Source: Kocuria palustris
GTDB lineage: Bacteria; Actinomycetota; Actinomycetes; Actinomycetales; Micrococcaceae
Direction of reading: 5' to 3'
Assembly (NCBI RefSeq): GCF_007666205.1
Contig: NZ_VDOR01000001.1
Coordinates: forward strand, 248,001 to 312,000
Length of the DNA stretch: 64,000 bases
The position numbers and the translations under genes were made by a program. The notes below the pieces were generated by a model. The model made no database searches. It saw nothing but the letters and a program-made list of their open reading frames with translations, and had not been told where the DNA came from. Below, piece by piece: positions 52,386 through 64,000 of this stretch; position 1 is the stretch's first letter; each line of letters begins with the position of its first letter.

Positions 52386-54362
52386 TCAGTCGTCGGCGCC
52401 CTTGGCCGAGAGGTACTCGTCGAGCACCGCCGAGCCGAGGTCGTCGGGGTCCACCGTCACGACGCGGCCGTCCGCACGGCGGGCCATGGCATTGAGGAAG
52501 CGGGTGAGCCCGGGGTCGTCGCCGAGCTGGAAGAACGTGGTCTGCGCTCCCGTGCGGGTGACGCGGTCCAGCTCGGAGACGGTCGCGTGCAGGGTGGGGG
52601 CCGAGGTCGGCCAGTCGAAGTGGGCGTCGCCGCTGGGCAGCAGATGGGCGGTGGGCTCGCCGTCGGTGACCACCAGGAGCACGGGCTGCATGGACGGGTG
52701 CTTCCGGAAGAACCGCGCGGCCAGCAGCAGGCCGTGATGCAGGTTGGTGCCCTGCTCGTGGACCGGCGGCAGCGCCGTCAGCTCGTTCTCGTCCAGGCTG
52801 CGCGCCCAGCGGCCGAAGGAGATCAGCTCCAGGGAATCGCCGCGGAAGCGCGTGGAGATCAGGTGGTGCAGCGCCAGAGCGGTCTGCTTCATGGGCAGCC
52901 ACCGGCCCTCGGCGGCCATGGAGAAGGACGTGTCGACCAGCAGGGCGACGGCCGCCTGGGTGCGGTCCTCGGTCTCCTGGACCTCGACGTCCTCGACCCG
53001 CAGCCGCACGCCGCCGGAGGGGTCGCCGCCCTCGCCGACGGTGCGCTGCACCGCGTTGGTGATCGTGCGGGTCACGTCCCACGGCTCCATGTCGCCGAAC
53101 TGCCACTGGCGGGTCGAGCCGGTGGCTTCGCCGGAGGCCCCCGTGCGACGGGTGTCGCGGGCGCCGGAGCGCCCGGAGAGCTGCCGGGCGGTGTCGCGCA
53201 GCAGGGACCTGCCCAGCTGGCGCACGGCGCGCGGCGAGAGCCGCAGGGTGCCGTCGGTGCCGCGCTGGAGCATCCCGGACTCGCGCATGGCTCGTTCCAG
53301 CTCGCTGAGCGTGCGGGCGTCCACGGCGGCGTCGTCGCCGAGCTGGCGGCCCAGGGCCTCCAGGTCGATGTCGTCGAGCGCCGCGCCCTGGTGGCTCTGG
53401 GAGAGCTGATCGGCCAGGGCGTCCAGATCCGCGATGTCCTGCAGGGCTCCGGTGCCGTCGCCCAGGCCGAGGCCCTCCTGCCCCTCGAAGCGCTCGGAGC
53501 CGGTCCAGTCCTCCCCGGGGCGCAGCGCCTGCAGGTGGGAATCCAGCCGGCTGAGCTGGTCCATGAGCTGGGGCGAGCCGAAGGCCTGGGCGGAGAGCTC
53601 CATCAGCTCCTGGCGCTGCTCGGGGGTCATGGAGTTCATCATCCGAGCGGCGGCCGCGGAGCGCTTGGCCATGGCGTCGATCAGCTCGTCGACGCTGCCG
53701 GGGTTCTCCGGGAAGTGCTCCCCGTGCTCATCCATGAACCGGCGGAAGTCCTCGTCGGTGTCCTCGCCGCGCGCGTGCGCGGCCAGCAGGTCGTTGAGGT
53801 CGCCGAGCATCCGCGAGATCTGCTCGCGGTCCTCGTCGGTGGCGCCCTCGAGCGCCTGCTTCATGCCGGCGAAGCGCTGATCCAGCACCTCGCGCCCCAG
53901 CTTGTCCCTGATCTGCTCGAAGGCCTCCCGGGCCCGCTGGGACTGCCAGTCGTAGTCCGCGAGCTCGTTGACGGCCGCGGCCGTGGACGACGGCAGTCCG
54001 TCCAGCTGCATCTCGCGCAGCTGACGGTCCGTGGGATCCATCCGGGCATCGCGCAGGAACTGCTCGCGCTCCAGGCGCAGGGCCGTGTCCAGCAGCTGCC
54101 GGACCTCGTCCAGGGTGCCGCCGAGGCTGTGGCGGCTCAGCAGCTCCCGGCGGCGCTGATGGACGCGACGGGACAGGTCGTCCAGGCCCCTCTGGCCGCG
54201 ACCGCCCCGGCGCAGGTGCTCGCGCAGGGCGTCCTGGGGGGAGTAGCCCTCCATGACGTCGCGGCCGATGGCCTGCAGCGCCTGGGAGATGTCCGGCGGC
54301 GGGGCCAGGGGGTCCGGGCCGCCGCGATAGCGGCCGTAGCGGCTGTTGCGATAGGCGGGCAC
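52386..54362 (-). CDS. VWA-domain protein (chelatase-D-like partner)
   Basis: 658 residues from the ATG at 54362. The N-terminal 380 residues are helical, starting with RNSRYGRYRGGPDPLAPPPD and SPQDALREHLRRGGRG. The C-terminal von Willebrand A domain has the MIDAS site LLVDTSFSMAAEGRWLPMKQ with the later Thr/Asp motif LVVTDGEPTAHLLPSG. Usually paired with a BchI-type AAA ATPase, as here 84 bp upstream. Such pairs act as cofactor- or protein-remodelling machines; the client is unknown. Confidence 0.85.
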   Translation of the reverse strand: MPAYRNSRYGRYRGGPDPLAPPPDISQALQAIGRDVMEGYSPQDALREHLRRGGRGQRGLDDLSRRVHQRRRELLSRHSLGGTLDEVRQLLDTALRLEREQFLRDARMDPTDRQLREMQLDGLPSSTAAAVNELADYDWQSQRAREAFEQIRDKLGREVLDQRFAGMKQALEGATDEDREQISRMLGDLNDLLAAHARGEDTDEDFRRFMDEHGEHFPENPGSVDELIDAMAKRSAAAARMMNSMTPEQRQELMELSAQAFGSPQLMDQLSRLDSHLQALRPGEDWTGSERFEGQEGLGLGDGTGALQDIADLDALADQLSQSHQGAALDDIDLEALGRQLGDDAAVDARTLSELERAMRESGMLQRGTDGTLRLSPRAVRQLGRSLLRDTARQLSGRSGARDTRRTGASGEATGSTRQWQFGDMEPWDVTRTITNAVQRTVGEGGDPSGGVRLRVEDVEVQETEDRTQAAVALLVDTSFSMAAEGRWLPMKQTALALHHLISTRFRGDSLELISFGRWARSLDENELTALPPVHEQGTNLHHGLLLAARFFRKHPSMQPVLLVVTDGEPTAHLLPSGDAHFDWPTSAPTLHATVSELDRVTRTGAQTTFFQLGDDPGLTRFLNAMARRADGRVVTVDPDDLGSAVLDEYLSAKGADD

Positions 54363-54446
54363 GCGGTGCCTTCCTTCCGTGGGCAGGTCGCGGAGCAGGG
54401 GCGCCCTGATCGGCTCCGCCGGGAGCGATCCCGGCGCAGTCCCCGC

Positions 54447-55841
54447 TCAGCCGTAGATGGTGCCGTCGTCGTCGGCGTCCTTGGAGATCTTCTGCGCCAG
54501 GAACAGCCACTCGAGCGCCAGCTCGACGGCCGCCGCGCGCTCGCCGGGGGACTGCGCTCCGAAGGCGTCGGCGATCCGTTCGTAGAGATCCTGTCCGTCC
54601 TCCGGCAGCTCGGGCAGGCCGTCCAGGAACTCGTGGGCGGGGATGTCCGAGCCGGTGGTGACGGTGACGGTGCCGTCCAGGGCCTCGATCAGCGGGTCCA
54701 GGTCGACGTCGTGCAGGCGCGCGGCCAGCGTCTCGGCGGTGGCCCGGCGCAGCAGGTGGTCCAGGACGGCCTGCTCGCGGCCCTCCTCTCCGGCCTCGAA
54801 CTCGATCTTGCCGGCCAGCACGTCCACCGCGGCGTCGATGTCCACGAGCCGCGCCACCGCGGAGTCCTCCCGGTAGACCGTGGCCCGGCGCAGGGCGGCG
54901 GCAGCCGTGGTCTCCGCCCCGGCGATCGAGAAGCGGGCGGAGACGCCCGAGCGCTGATCCACCGCGGGGGACTCGCGCAGCAGCCGGGTGTAGCGGGCCA
55001 GGATCTCCAGCAGGGCCTCCGGGACCTCCGCCGCCAGATCGGCCTCCTGCCGTATGACGGCCATCTCATCGACCAGCTCGATCGGGTAGTGGGTGCGGAT
55101 CTCGGCGCCGAAGCGGTCCTGCAGCGGCGTGATGATGCGGCCGCGGTTGGTGTAGTCCTCCGGGTTGGCCGAAGCGACCACCAGCACGTCCAGGGGCAGG
55201 CGCAGGACGTAGCCGCGGATCTGGACGTCGCGCTCCTCCATCACGTTGAGCATGGCCACCTGGATGCGCTCGGCCAGATCGGGCAGCTCGTTGATGGCCA
55301 CGATCCCGCGATGGGCGCGGGGGATCAGCCCGTAGTGGATGGTCTCCGGATCGCCCAGGCGCCGCCCCTCGGCCACGCGCACGGGATCGACGTCGCCGAT
55401 CAGATCGGCCACGGACGTGTCCGGGGTGGCCAGCTTCTCCACGTAGCGCTCCGAGCGGTGCCGCCACACGACGGGCAGGGCATCGCCCTCGGCCTCGATG
55501 CGGGCGCGGGTGGCGGCCGTGAGCGGCTCCAGGGGATGCTCGTGCAGCTCGGAGCCCTCGACCTCCGGGGACCATTCGTCGAGCAGGCCCGCCAGGGTGC
55601 GCAGCAGGCGGGTCTTGCCCTGCCCGCGCTCGCCGAGCAGGACGATGTCGTGCCCGGCGATCAGGGCCCGCTCCACCTGGGGCAGGACGGTGCGGCTCAG
55701 GCCGTGCAGCCCGGGCCAGGGGTCTCGCCCCTCCGCCAGGGCGGAGAGGAGGTTGGCCCGGATCTCCTGGCGGAGCGTGCGGACGGGATGGCCGGCGGCG
55801 AGCAGCTCGCCGAGGGTGCTGATGTCAGGGCGATCGGTCAC
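54447..55841 (-). CDS. BchI/MoxR-like AAA+ ATPase
   Basis: 464 residues from the ATG at 55841. Walker A GERGQGKTRLLRTLAGL (about 70-86), Walker B IVAINELPDLAERIQVAML, sensor VVASANPEDYTNRGRIITP and the C-terminal helical lid. The sequence is of the magnesium-chelatase ChlI/MoxR class, and no other chelatase subunit genes lie nearby. With the downstream VWA protein it would form a motor-plus-adaptor complex. The order ATPase-VWA in an operon is widespread in actinobacteria, with unknown targets. Confidence 0.85.
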   Translation of the reverse strand: MTDRPDISTLGELLAAGHPVRTLRQEIRANLLSALAEGRDPWPGLHGLSRTVLPQVERALIAGHDIVLLGERGQGKTRLLRTLAGLLDEWSPEVEGSELHEHPLEPLTAATRARIEAEGDALPVVWRHRSERYVEKLATPDTSVADLIGDVDPVRVAEGRRLGDPETIHYGLIPRAHRGIVAINELPDLAERIQVAMLNVMEERDVQIRGYVLRLPLDVLVVASANPEDYTNRGRIITPLQDRFGAEIRTHYPIELVDEMAVIRQEADLAAEVPEALLEILARYTRLLRESPAVDQRSGVSARFSIAGAETTAAAALRRATVYREDSAVARLVDIDAAVDVLAGKIEFEAGEEGREQAVLDHLLRRATAETLAARLHDVDLDPLIEALDGTVTVTTGSDIPAHEFLDGLPELPEDGQDLYERIADAFGAQSPGERAAAVELALEWLFLAQKISKDADDDGTIYG

Positions 55842-55967
55842 GTCTTCACGCTAGACCCGTGGCGCGACAGCACAAGGGCCGGGGCACCCCCCGGCCGCCC
55901 GCTTTCGCCGTGAGCGCACCGCCGCCGGAGCTCTTCAGCCCGTGCGGCGCGGCGGTACCGTGGGCGG

Positions 55968-56624
55968 GTGACCGACAGATCTGCTGACACCGCGACCGAC
56001 CGACCGACGCTCGTCCTGATGGTCCGCCATGGGCTCACCCCGACCACCGGCAAGGTCCTGCCGGGCCGCGCCCCGGGCCTGCACCTCTCCGAGAAGGGGC
56101 TCGCCCAGGCGCAGCGGCTGGCCGAGCGCTTCGAGGGCCTGTCCGTCGATGCCCTCTACTCCTCCCCGCTCGAGCGCACGCGCGAGACGGCCGAGCCGAT
56201 CGAGCAGGCCACCGGCCTGACGCTCGAGGTCGAGCCGGACCTGCTCGAGTGCGACTTCGGCGAGTGGACCGGCGAGAAGCTCAAGCGCGTGGCCAAGCTG
56301 CCCGAGTGGACCACCGTGCAGCACGCCCCGTCGACCTTCCGCTTCCCGGACGGCGAGAGCTTCTCGGAGATGCAGCACCGCATGATCCAGGGCGTCCAGC
56401 GCATCCGCGATCGGCACCCGGGGCAGACCGTCGTGTGCTTCTCGCACGCCGACCCGATCAAGGCCCTGCTCAACCACGCGCTGGGCTCCCACCTGGATCA
56501 CTTCCAGCGGATCGCCGTCGACCCCTGCTCCGTGTCCGCCATCTCGTATCCGACCGGTCAGGCTCCGTCGGTCCTGCGGGTGAACACGACCGACGGCTTC
56601 CTGGCCGACCTGCTCGCGGACTGA
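55968..56624 (+). CDS. Histidine phosphatase (MSMEG_4193-type phosphomutase family)
   Basis: 218 residues from the GTG at 55968. The phosphohistidine motif is VLMVRHGLTPTTGKVLPG (RHG at about 18-20), and ALYSSPLERTRETAEPIEQA and VVCFSHADPIKALLNHAL supply the other catalytic Arg and His. Acts on small phosphoesters; substrate unknown. The next gene, 17 bp downstream, is its usual actinobacterial partner (SCO1664 family). In several genomes this pair stands next to the mycothiol ligase gene mshC; no such gene follows here. Confidence 0.9.
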   Translation: MTDRSADTATDRPTLVLMVRHGLTPTTGKVLPGRAPGLHLSEKGLAQAQRLAERFEGLSVDALYSSPLERTRETAEPIEQATGLTLEVEPDLLECDFGEWTGEKLKRVAKLPEWTTVQHAPSTFRFPDGESFSEMQHRMIQGVQRIRDRHPGQTVVCFSHADPIKALLNHALGSHLDHFQRIAVDPCSVSAISYPTGQAPSVLRVNTTDGFLADLLAD

Positions 56625-56640
56625 ACGGGCCCTTCCCGCC

Positions 56641-57363
56641 ATGACTGCGCGCAGCGGCGACGCCCCCGGTGACGAGGCCGTCCTGCAGACCGGCGCCATC
56701 GAGCTCGTGGGGCTGTTCCGGGAGTCGTCGAACTCCGCGCTGCTCGTCGACGTGAGCGACGACGGCCGCACCGTCCGCGGCGTCTACAAGGCCGAGGAGG
56801 GCGAGCGGCCCCTGCGCGACTTCCCGCCCCGGATCTACCGGCGCGAGCGGGCCGCCTACGTCCTGTCGGAGGCGCTGGGCTGGGACCTGATCCCCGCCAC
56901 CGTCCTGCGCGACGAGGGCCCGTTCGGTCCCGGGTCGATCCAGCGCTTCGTGGACCACGACCCGAGCGAGCACTACTTCACGCTCTACGACTCCCGTCCC
57001 GAGACGCACGACGCCCTGCGGCGGATGGCGGTCTTCGACGTCATCGCCAACAACACGGACCGCAAGGCCGGCCACGTGCTGCGCGGGACCGACGGGCACC
57101 TGTGGGGGATCGACCAGGGGCTGTGCTTCTCGGCCCCGGACAAGCTGCGCACCGTGATCTGGGAGTTCGCGGGCGAGCCCGTGCCCGATCCCCTGCTGGC
57201 GGATCTGGCCCCGCTGCTCGAGCGGCTGCCCGCAGAGCTCGAGGAGCTGCTCTTCCCGGTCGAGCAGCTGGCGCTGCAGCTGCGCGTGGAGATGCTGCTG
57301 GCGACCCCGGTCCTGCCGTTCGACGAGACCGGCGGGTACCGCATCCCGTGGCCGCCGCTGTAG
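56641..57363 (+). CDS. SCO1664-family kinase-like protein
   Basis: 240 residues from the ATG at 56641, 17 bp after the phosphatase. PI3/PI4-kinase-like fold, with ALLVDVSDDGRTVRGVYKAE (N-lobe), RRMAVFDVIANNTDRKAGH (catalytic-loop-like D-N-x-D-R-K) and LWGIDQGLCFSAPDKLRT (D-x-G-like). The family is widespread in actinobacteria, often coupled with the preceding phosphatase. Activity has not been assigned. The tail TGGYRIPWPPL is typical of the family. Confidence 0.87.
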   Translation: MTARSGDAPGDEAVLQTGAIELVGLFRESSNSALLVDVSDDGRTVRGVYKAEEGERPLRDFPPRIYRRERAAYVLSEALGWDLIPATVLRDEGPFGPGSIQRFVDHDPSEHYFTLYDSRPETHDALRRMAVFDVIANNTDRKAGHVLRGTDGHLWGIDQGLCFSAPDKLRTVIWEFAGEPVPDPLLADLAPLLERLPAELEELLFPVEQLALQLRVEMLLATPVLPFDETGGYRIPWPPL

Positions 57364-57443
57364 CCGCCGCGAGGCGCCGGACTGAGGCGCCGCACCCAGG
57401 CGCTGGACCGGGGCGCGCCACCGGGGCCCGCACCGCAGTCCTG

Positions 57444-57494
57444 GGGGCAAGTTGCCAGGTGAGGTTGCCCCGTGCCGTCGAGGCGGCTTAGATT
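57444..57494 (+). promoter_or_regulatory. Promoter of the beta-glucoside operon
   Basis: TTGCCC (57465-57470), 18-bp spacer and TAGATT (57489-57494) form a fair sigma-70-type promoter. An inverted repeat, GGGGCAA (57444-57450) and TTGCCCC (57465-57471), covers the -35 and may be a binding site for a repressor or activator. The start of transcription would be about 30 bp before the RAT element. Confidence 0.6.
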
Positions 57495-57530
57495 CGAGGC
57501 ACAGCGACGGCGGTCACACGTCGTCGCACA

Positions 57531-57581
57531 GGATTGTTACTCCCGCACGACGACCCGCTCGTCGTCGCCCGAGGCAAGACC
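57531..57581 (+). promoter_or_regulatory. RAT: ribonucleic antiterminator of the LicT/BglG type
   Basis: GGATTGTTACT (57531-57541) and GGCAAGACC (57573-57581) are the classic outer strands of a RAT. The element is 51 nt instead of about 30 because an apical stem, ACGACGA (57547-57553) with TCGTCGT (57559-57565), is inserted. Its 3' end overlaps the terminator at 57576-57616, so binding of the LicT-type protein encoded downstream would allow read-through. Confidence 0.85.
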
Positions 57582-57616
57582 TGAGGAGCGCTTCCGCGCG
57601 CCTCGGGTCTTTTTTC
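57576..57616 (+). terminator. Leader terminator overlapping the RAT
   Basis: AAGACCTGAGG (57576-57586) pairs with CCTCGGGTCTT (57601-57611), 11 bp with one G-T pair, followed by six Ts (57610-57615). It shares its first arm with the RAT 3' strand, the mutually exclusive layout of beta-glucoside antitermination. Confidence 0.85.
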
Positions 57617-57685
57617 ATATCCGGGCTCGGGAGCACGATCTGCGCCCCGCACGGAGTGCGCGGGGCCGGTGACGAGAAGAGGACG

Positions 57686-61271
<3,586 letters not shown>

Positions 61272-61332
61272 GTCCTCGGACGGCGGGTTCCGGACGGCGC
61301 ACGATCGCCGGCTCGGGGCCCGCCGTCGCCTC

Positions 61333-61355
61333 GGCCCGCTCGATGCGAGCGGGCC
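61333..61355 (+). terminator. Hairpin between bglA and the antiterminator gene
   Basis: GGCCCGCTCG (61333-61342) pairs with CGAGCGGGCC (61346-61355), 10 bp, 3-base loop, no T run. Possibly a partial terminator or processing site; the following start is at 61378. Confidence 0.45.
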
Positions 61356-61377
61356 CCCAGACAGAAAGCGAGAGTCC

Positions 61378-62229
61378 GTGGAGATCCTGCGGGTCTTCAA
61401 CAACAACGTGGTGCTCGCGCGCCGCGACGACGGCACGGAGGCGGTGCTGACCGGCCGAGGGCTGGGCTTCCAGGCCAAGCCCGGCGGGGCCGTCGACGAG
61501 TCCAGGATCGCGCGCACCTTCGTGCCGGTCGACGGCCGCGACCCCGACCACATGGGCGAGCAGCTGGCCGCCGTCTCGCCGGAGCGCGTGCAGCAGGCCG
61601 AGGCCGCGCTGGGCGAGGCCGGGCTGGGGGCGCTCGCGAGCCGCAGCCCCTGGCTGCTCATCGCGCTGGCCGATCACCTCGAGTTCGCGATCCGCCGCCA
61701 GCGCGAGTCCATCCCCCTGCAGTACCCCCTCGAGGAGGAGGTCAGCCAGCTCTATCCCGAGGAGTTCGCGCAGGCCGGCATCGTGCTCGCCGCCTTCGAC
61801 CGCGCCGCCGGGGTCGAGCTGCCCGAGGCTGAGCGGGTGGCGATCGCCCTGCACCTGGTCAACGCCGGGTTCTCGACGGGCGATCTGTCCCAGACGTACA
61901 CCATGACGGGTCTGATCCAGCAGGTGCTCGACGTGATCGGGCGGACCTACGACCGGCCGCTGCAGCGCTCGTCCCTGGGCGTCGCGCGCTTCATCACCCA
62001 CCTGCGCTACCTCTTCGTGCGGGTGAGCTCCGGGCGCCAGCTGCAGGGCGAGCGATCGAGCATCGGCGAGGCCATCCGCACCACCTACACGGAGGCCCAC
62101 CGCTGCGCCCTGCGGGTCGCCGCGCTGCTCGAGCTGCGCCTGGACTCCCGGATCAGCGACGACGAGGTCGCCTACCTGGCCCTGCACATCGCGCGGGTCA
62201 CGACGGACCCGCGCGTCCAGGCCCCCTGA
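61378..62229 (+). CDS. licT: LicT/BglG-type transcriptional antiterminator
   Basis: 283 residues from the GTG at 61378. The RNA-binding CAT domain (about 1-55) starts MEILRVFNNNVVLARRDDGT. PRD1 (about 65-165) contains LADHLEFAIRRQRESIPL and IALHLVNAGF (His residues). PRD2 (about 170-280) contains FITHLRYLFVRVS and LALHIARVT. Without sugar the PRDs are phosphorylated by the PTS, inactivating it; with sugar it binds the RAT at 57531 to block the terminator at 57576. It thereby autoregulates its own operon. Confidence 0.94.
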   Translation: MEILRVFNNNVVLARRDDGTEAVLTGRGLGFQAKPGGAVDESRIARTFVPVDGRDPDHMGEQLAAVSPERVQQAEAALGEAGLGALASRSPWLLIALADHLEFAIRRQRESIPLQYPLEEEVSQLYPEEFAQAGIVLAAFDRAAGVELPEAERVAIALHLVNAGFSTGDLSQTYTMTGLIQQVLDVIGRTYDRPLQRSSLGVARFITHLRYLFVRVSSGRQLQGERSSIGEAIRTTYTEAHRCALRVAALLELRLDSRISDDEVAYLALHIARVTTDPRVQAP

Positions 62230-62319
62230 ATCTGATCCCCGGACCCGAACGGAGCCGGGGCTCCCGCGCTCCTGGCATGCTGGGAGCAGCACCGAATCCG
62301 TCCCAGCACAGGAGACCCC

Positions 62320-63198
62320 ATGACCTTCCGCCTCGTCGCCTTCGACATCGACGGCACCCTGCTGGGCAGCGACCGCCAGCTCCAGCCCGGCACGCGCCTG
62401 GGACTGCAGGCCATCCGCGAGAGCGGCGCCCAGATCATGCTGGCCTCCGGGCGCCCGATCCCCGGGCTGAGGGAGCTGGCCGGGCAGTTGGAGATCGGCC
62501 AAGACCTGGTCCTGGCCGGGATGAACGGCTCGATCATCGTGGACCAGGCCTCCGGGGAGGTCATCGCCCGCCGCGAGATCGACGAGCCGACCGCGCAGGA
62601 GATGATCGACCGCGTGCTGGCCCGCGGCCTCATCGTGATGATCCCCCTCGGGGAGGACCTCTTCGTCTCGGACCCCGAGCACCCGCAGGTCCACCACGAG
62701 GCCACCGGCAACGCGCTGACCGTGCACCCGCTGCCCCGGGTGGCCGATCTGCCCGAGCCGCCCACCAAGCTGCTCTTCACGGGCGAGCGCCCCGATCTGC
62801 TGGAGCTGCAGAAGGAGTTCGACGCCGACTTCGCCGACCGCGCCGAGTGCACCTTCTCCTCGCCCATCTACTACGAGGCCACCGCCCCCGGGGTGGACAA
62901 GTCCTCGGCGATCGCCGACTACTGCGCCGCCCGAGAGATCCCGCTCGAGCAGGTGATGGCCTTCGGCGACAACGGCAACGACGTCACCATGCTGCGCACG
63001 GCGGGCCTGGGCGTGGCCATGGGCAACGGCATCCCGGAGGCCCAGGAGGCCGCCGACGTGGTCACGGCCACGAACGACGACGAGGGCATCGCCCGCATCC
63101 TGGAGCAGCACTTCCCGTTCTCGCTGGCCGAGGTGGACGCGCAGGACGAGCGGCGCGAGGAGCACACGGACACCCCGCACCCCACGGCCCGCAGCTGA
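62320..63198 (+). CDS. Cof-type HAD phosphatase
   Basis: 292 residues from the ATG at 62320. HAD motif I is LVAFDIDGTLLGSDRQL (about 4-20), motif II in ASGRPIPGLRELAG, motif III Lys in FDADFADRAE/VDKSSAI, and motif IV FGDNGNDVTMLRTAGLGVAM (about 213-232). A C2B-type cap lies between. Such enzymes dephosphorylate sugar phosphates or cofactors. It follows the antiterminator by 90 bp and may be read with the bgl operon, where it could remove excess sugar phosphate. Confidence 0.9.
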   Translation: MTFRLVAFDIDGTLLGSDRQLQPGTRLGLQAIRESGAQIMLASGRPIPGLRELAGQLEIGQDLVLAGMNGSIIVDQASGEVIARREIDEPTAQEMIDRVLARGLIVMIPLGEDLFVSDPEHPQVHHEATGNALTVHPLPRVADLPEPPTKLLFTGERPDLLELQKEFDADFADRAECTFSSPIYYEATAPGVDKSSAIADYCAAREIPLEQVMAFGDNGNDVTMLRTAGLGVAMGNGIPEAQEAADVVTATNDDEGIARILEQHFPFSLAEVDAQDERREEHTDTPHPTARS

Positions 63199-63207
63199 GG
63201 CCCGCGC

Positions 63208-64000
63208 TCACAGCGCGGCTGCGACCTCCACGCCCTGCTTGATCGCGCGCTTGGCATCGAGCTCGGCGGCCACATCGGCGCCGCCGATGATGTGCACCGG
63301 GACGCCCGCCTGCTCCAGGGGCTCGGCCAGCTCGCGCTGCGAGACCTGCCCGGCGCACAGGATCACCGAGTCGACGGCCAGGACCAGGTCCTCGCGCGGG
63401 GCCTCGGCCGCCTGGCTCCCGGTCTCGCCCGGAACGGTGAGGTGCAGGCCGTCGTCGTCGATGCGCACGTACTGCGCCCCGGTGATCTGCCGGACGCCGC
63501 GGGCCCGCAGCGCGGCGCGGTGGACCCAGCTGGTCGTGGGGCCCAGGTCCTTGCCGATCTTGGTGGTGCGGCGCTGGATGAGATGCACCTGGCGGGCTGC
63601 CGCCTGCGGCTCGGGCCGGCGCAGAGCGCCGATCTGCGCCTCCGGGCCGGTCAGGGGCGCGACGCCCCATTCCCGCTGCCACTGCTCCACCGGCGTGGGC
63701 TGCGGCCCGGCGTGGGTGAGGTACTCGCACACGTCCACGCCGATCCCGCCGGCGCCGATCACCGCGACGCGCTCGCCGGCGCTGCGGCGGCCGCTGATCA
63801 GCTCCGGGTAGGGGATCACCGACGGGTGGTCGAGGCCGTCGATCTCGGGGACGCGGGGCTCCACCCCGGTGGCCAGCACCACGTGGTCCCAGCCGCCGTC
63901 GATCAGCTCCTGCGCGCCCACCCGGCGGCCCGTGTGCACCGCCACGCCCAGGTCCTCGAGCCGGCGGGTGAAGTAGCGCAGCGTCTCCGCGAACTCCTCC
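63208..64000 (-). CDS. fadH: 2,4-dienoyl-CoA reductase (NADPH), C-terminal part
   Basis: At least 264 residues on the minus strand, cut by the right edge. The visible part is the FAD/NADPH half: EEFAETLRYFTRRLEDLGV, then WDHVVLATGVEPRVPEIDGL, the NADPH Rossmann motif VAVIGAGGIGVDVCEYL, and SVILCAGQVSQRELAEPL with VHIIGGADVAAELDAKRAI. FadH reduces 2,4-dienoyl-CoA in unsaturated fatty acid oxidation; its FMN barrel and Fe-S site would lie beyond 64000. Converges on the HAD gene, 9 bp away. Confidence 0.92.
   Translation of the reverse strand, partial: EEFAETLRYFTRRLEDLGVAVHTGRRVGAQELIDGGWDHVVLATGVEPRVPEIDGLDHPSVIPYPELISGRRSAGERVAVIGAGGIGVDVCEYLTHAGPQPTPVEQWQREWGVAPLTGPEAQIGALRRPEPQAAARQVHLIQRRTTKIGKDLGPTTSWVHRAALRARGVRQITGAQYVRIDDDGLHLTVPGETGSQAAEAPREDLVLAVDSVILCAGQVSQRELAEPLEQAGVPVHIIGGADVAAELDAKRAIKQGVEVAAAL

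Overview
This window is chromosomal DNA of a high-GC actinobacterium, most likely order Micrococcales. The base composition is very GC-rich, starts are often GTG, and four-base ATGA/GTGA gene overlaps are frequent. Gene order matches the conserved actinobacterial replication-origin region: pcnA, Nudix, murJ, trxB, trxA, cwlM, parB, parA, rsmG, jag, yidC, yidD, rnpA, rpmH, dnaA, oriC, dnaN, recF, DUF721, gyrB, gyrA, DUF3566, tRNA-Ile, tRNA-Ala, ppiA. The genus cannot be fixed from sequence alone. I see no insertion sequences, prophage or CRISPR arrays.

Layout. 1-7.1 kb is a minus-strand chain pcnA > three tandem GT87-like membrane proteins > a membrane-anchored protein of unknown function, followed by rpsF at the left edge; successive genes overlap, so they are probably translationally coupled. 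7.2-14 kb (plus) holds the Nudix hydrolase, the MurJ flippase, a separate membrane protein resembling the pseudokinase/extracellular part of mycobacterial MviN, thioredoxin reductase and thioredoxin behind a SigR/SigH-type promoter, and a degenerate-amidase CwlM homologue. 14-18 kb is the chromosome-partition locus, with nine parS-type sites. 18-21.6 kb is the membrane-insertion and ribosome/RNase P group (rpmH, rnpA, yidD, yidC, jag, rsmG). 21.6-33.4 kb is dnaA, the probable oriC, dnaN, recF, DUF721, gyrB, gyrA and DUF3566. tRNA-Ile(GAT) and tRNA-Ala(TGC) follow, with a 42-residue DLW-39-like miniprotein between them.

From 33.9 kb the content is more accessory: a MerR-type locus (two EthD-like paralogues divergent from merR, a ureohydrolase and a PIG-L deacetylase), a divergent Nramp transporter, ppiA, a rhomboid protease, a second cluster of DnaA-box-like motifs, flavohemoglobin, BenE with a divergent MmyB-like regulator, an SMP-30 lactonase, an SDR with an altered active site, an acyltransferase, an old-yellow-enzyme homologue, a fructose-type PTS (EIIBCA), a VWA/AAA chelatase-like pair, a phosphomutase-like protein and an SCO1664 protein. 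The right end is a beta-glucoside operon (promoter, RAT antiterminator with overlapping terminator, EIIBCA permease, 6-phospho-beta-glucosidase, LicT-type antiterminator, Cof-type HAD phosphatase) and part of a 2,4-dienoyl-CoA reductase gene.

The most unusual feature is the par locus. parA and parB are about 970 bp apart, ParB carries a linker of about 250 residues, and parS sequences form the stems of the hairpins just downstream of both parA and parB. GlxR/CRP-like palindromes lie on both sides of the locus.
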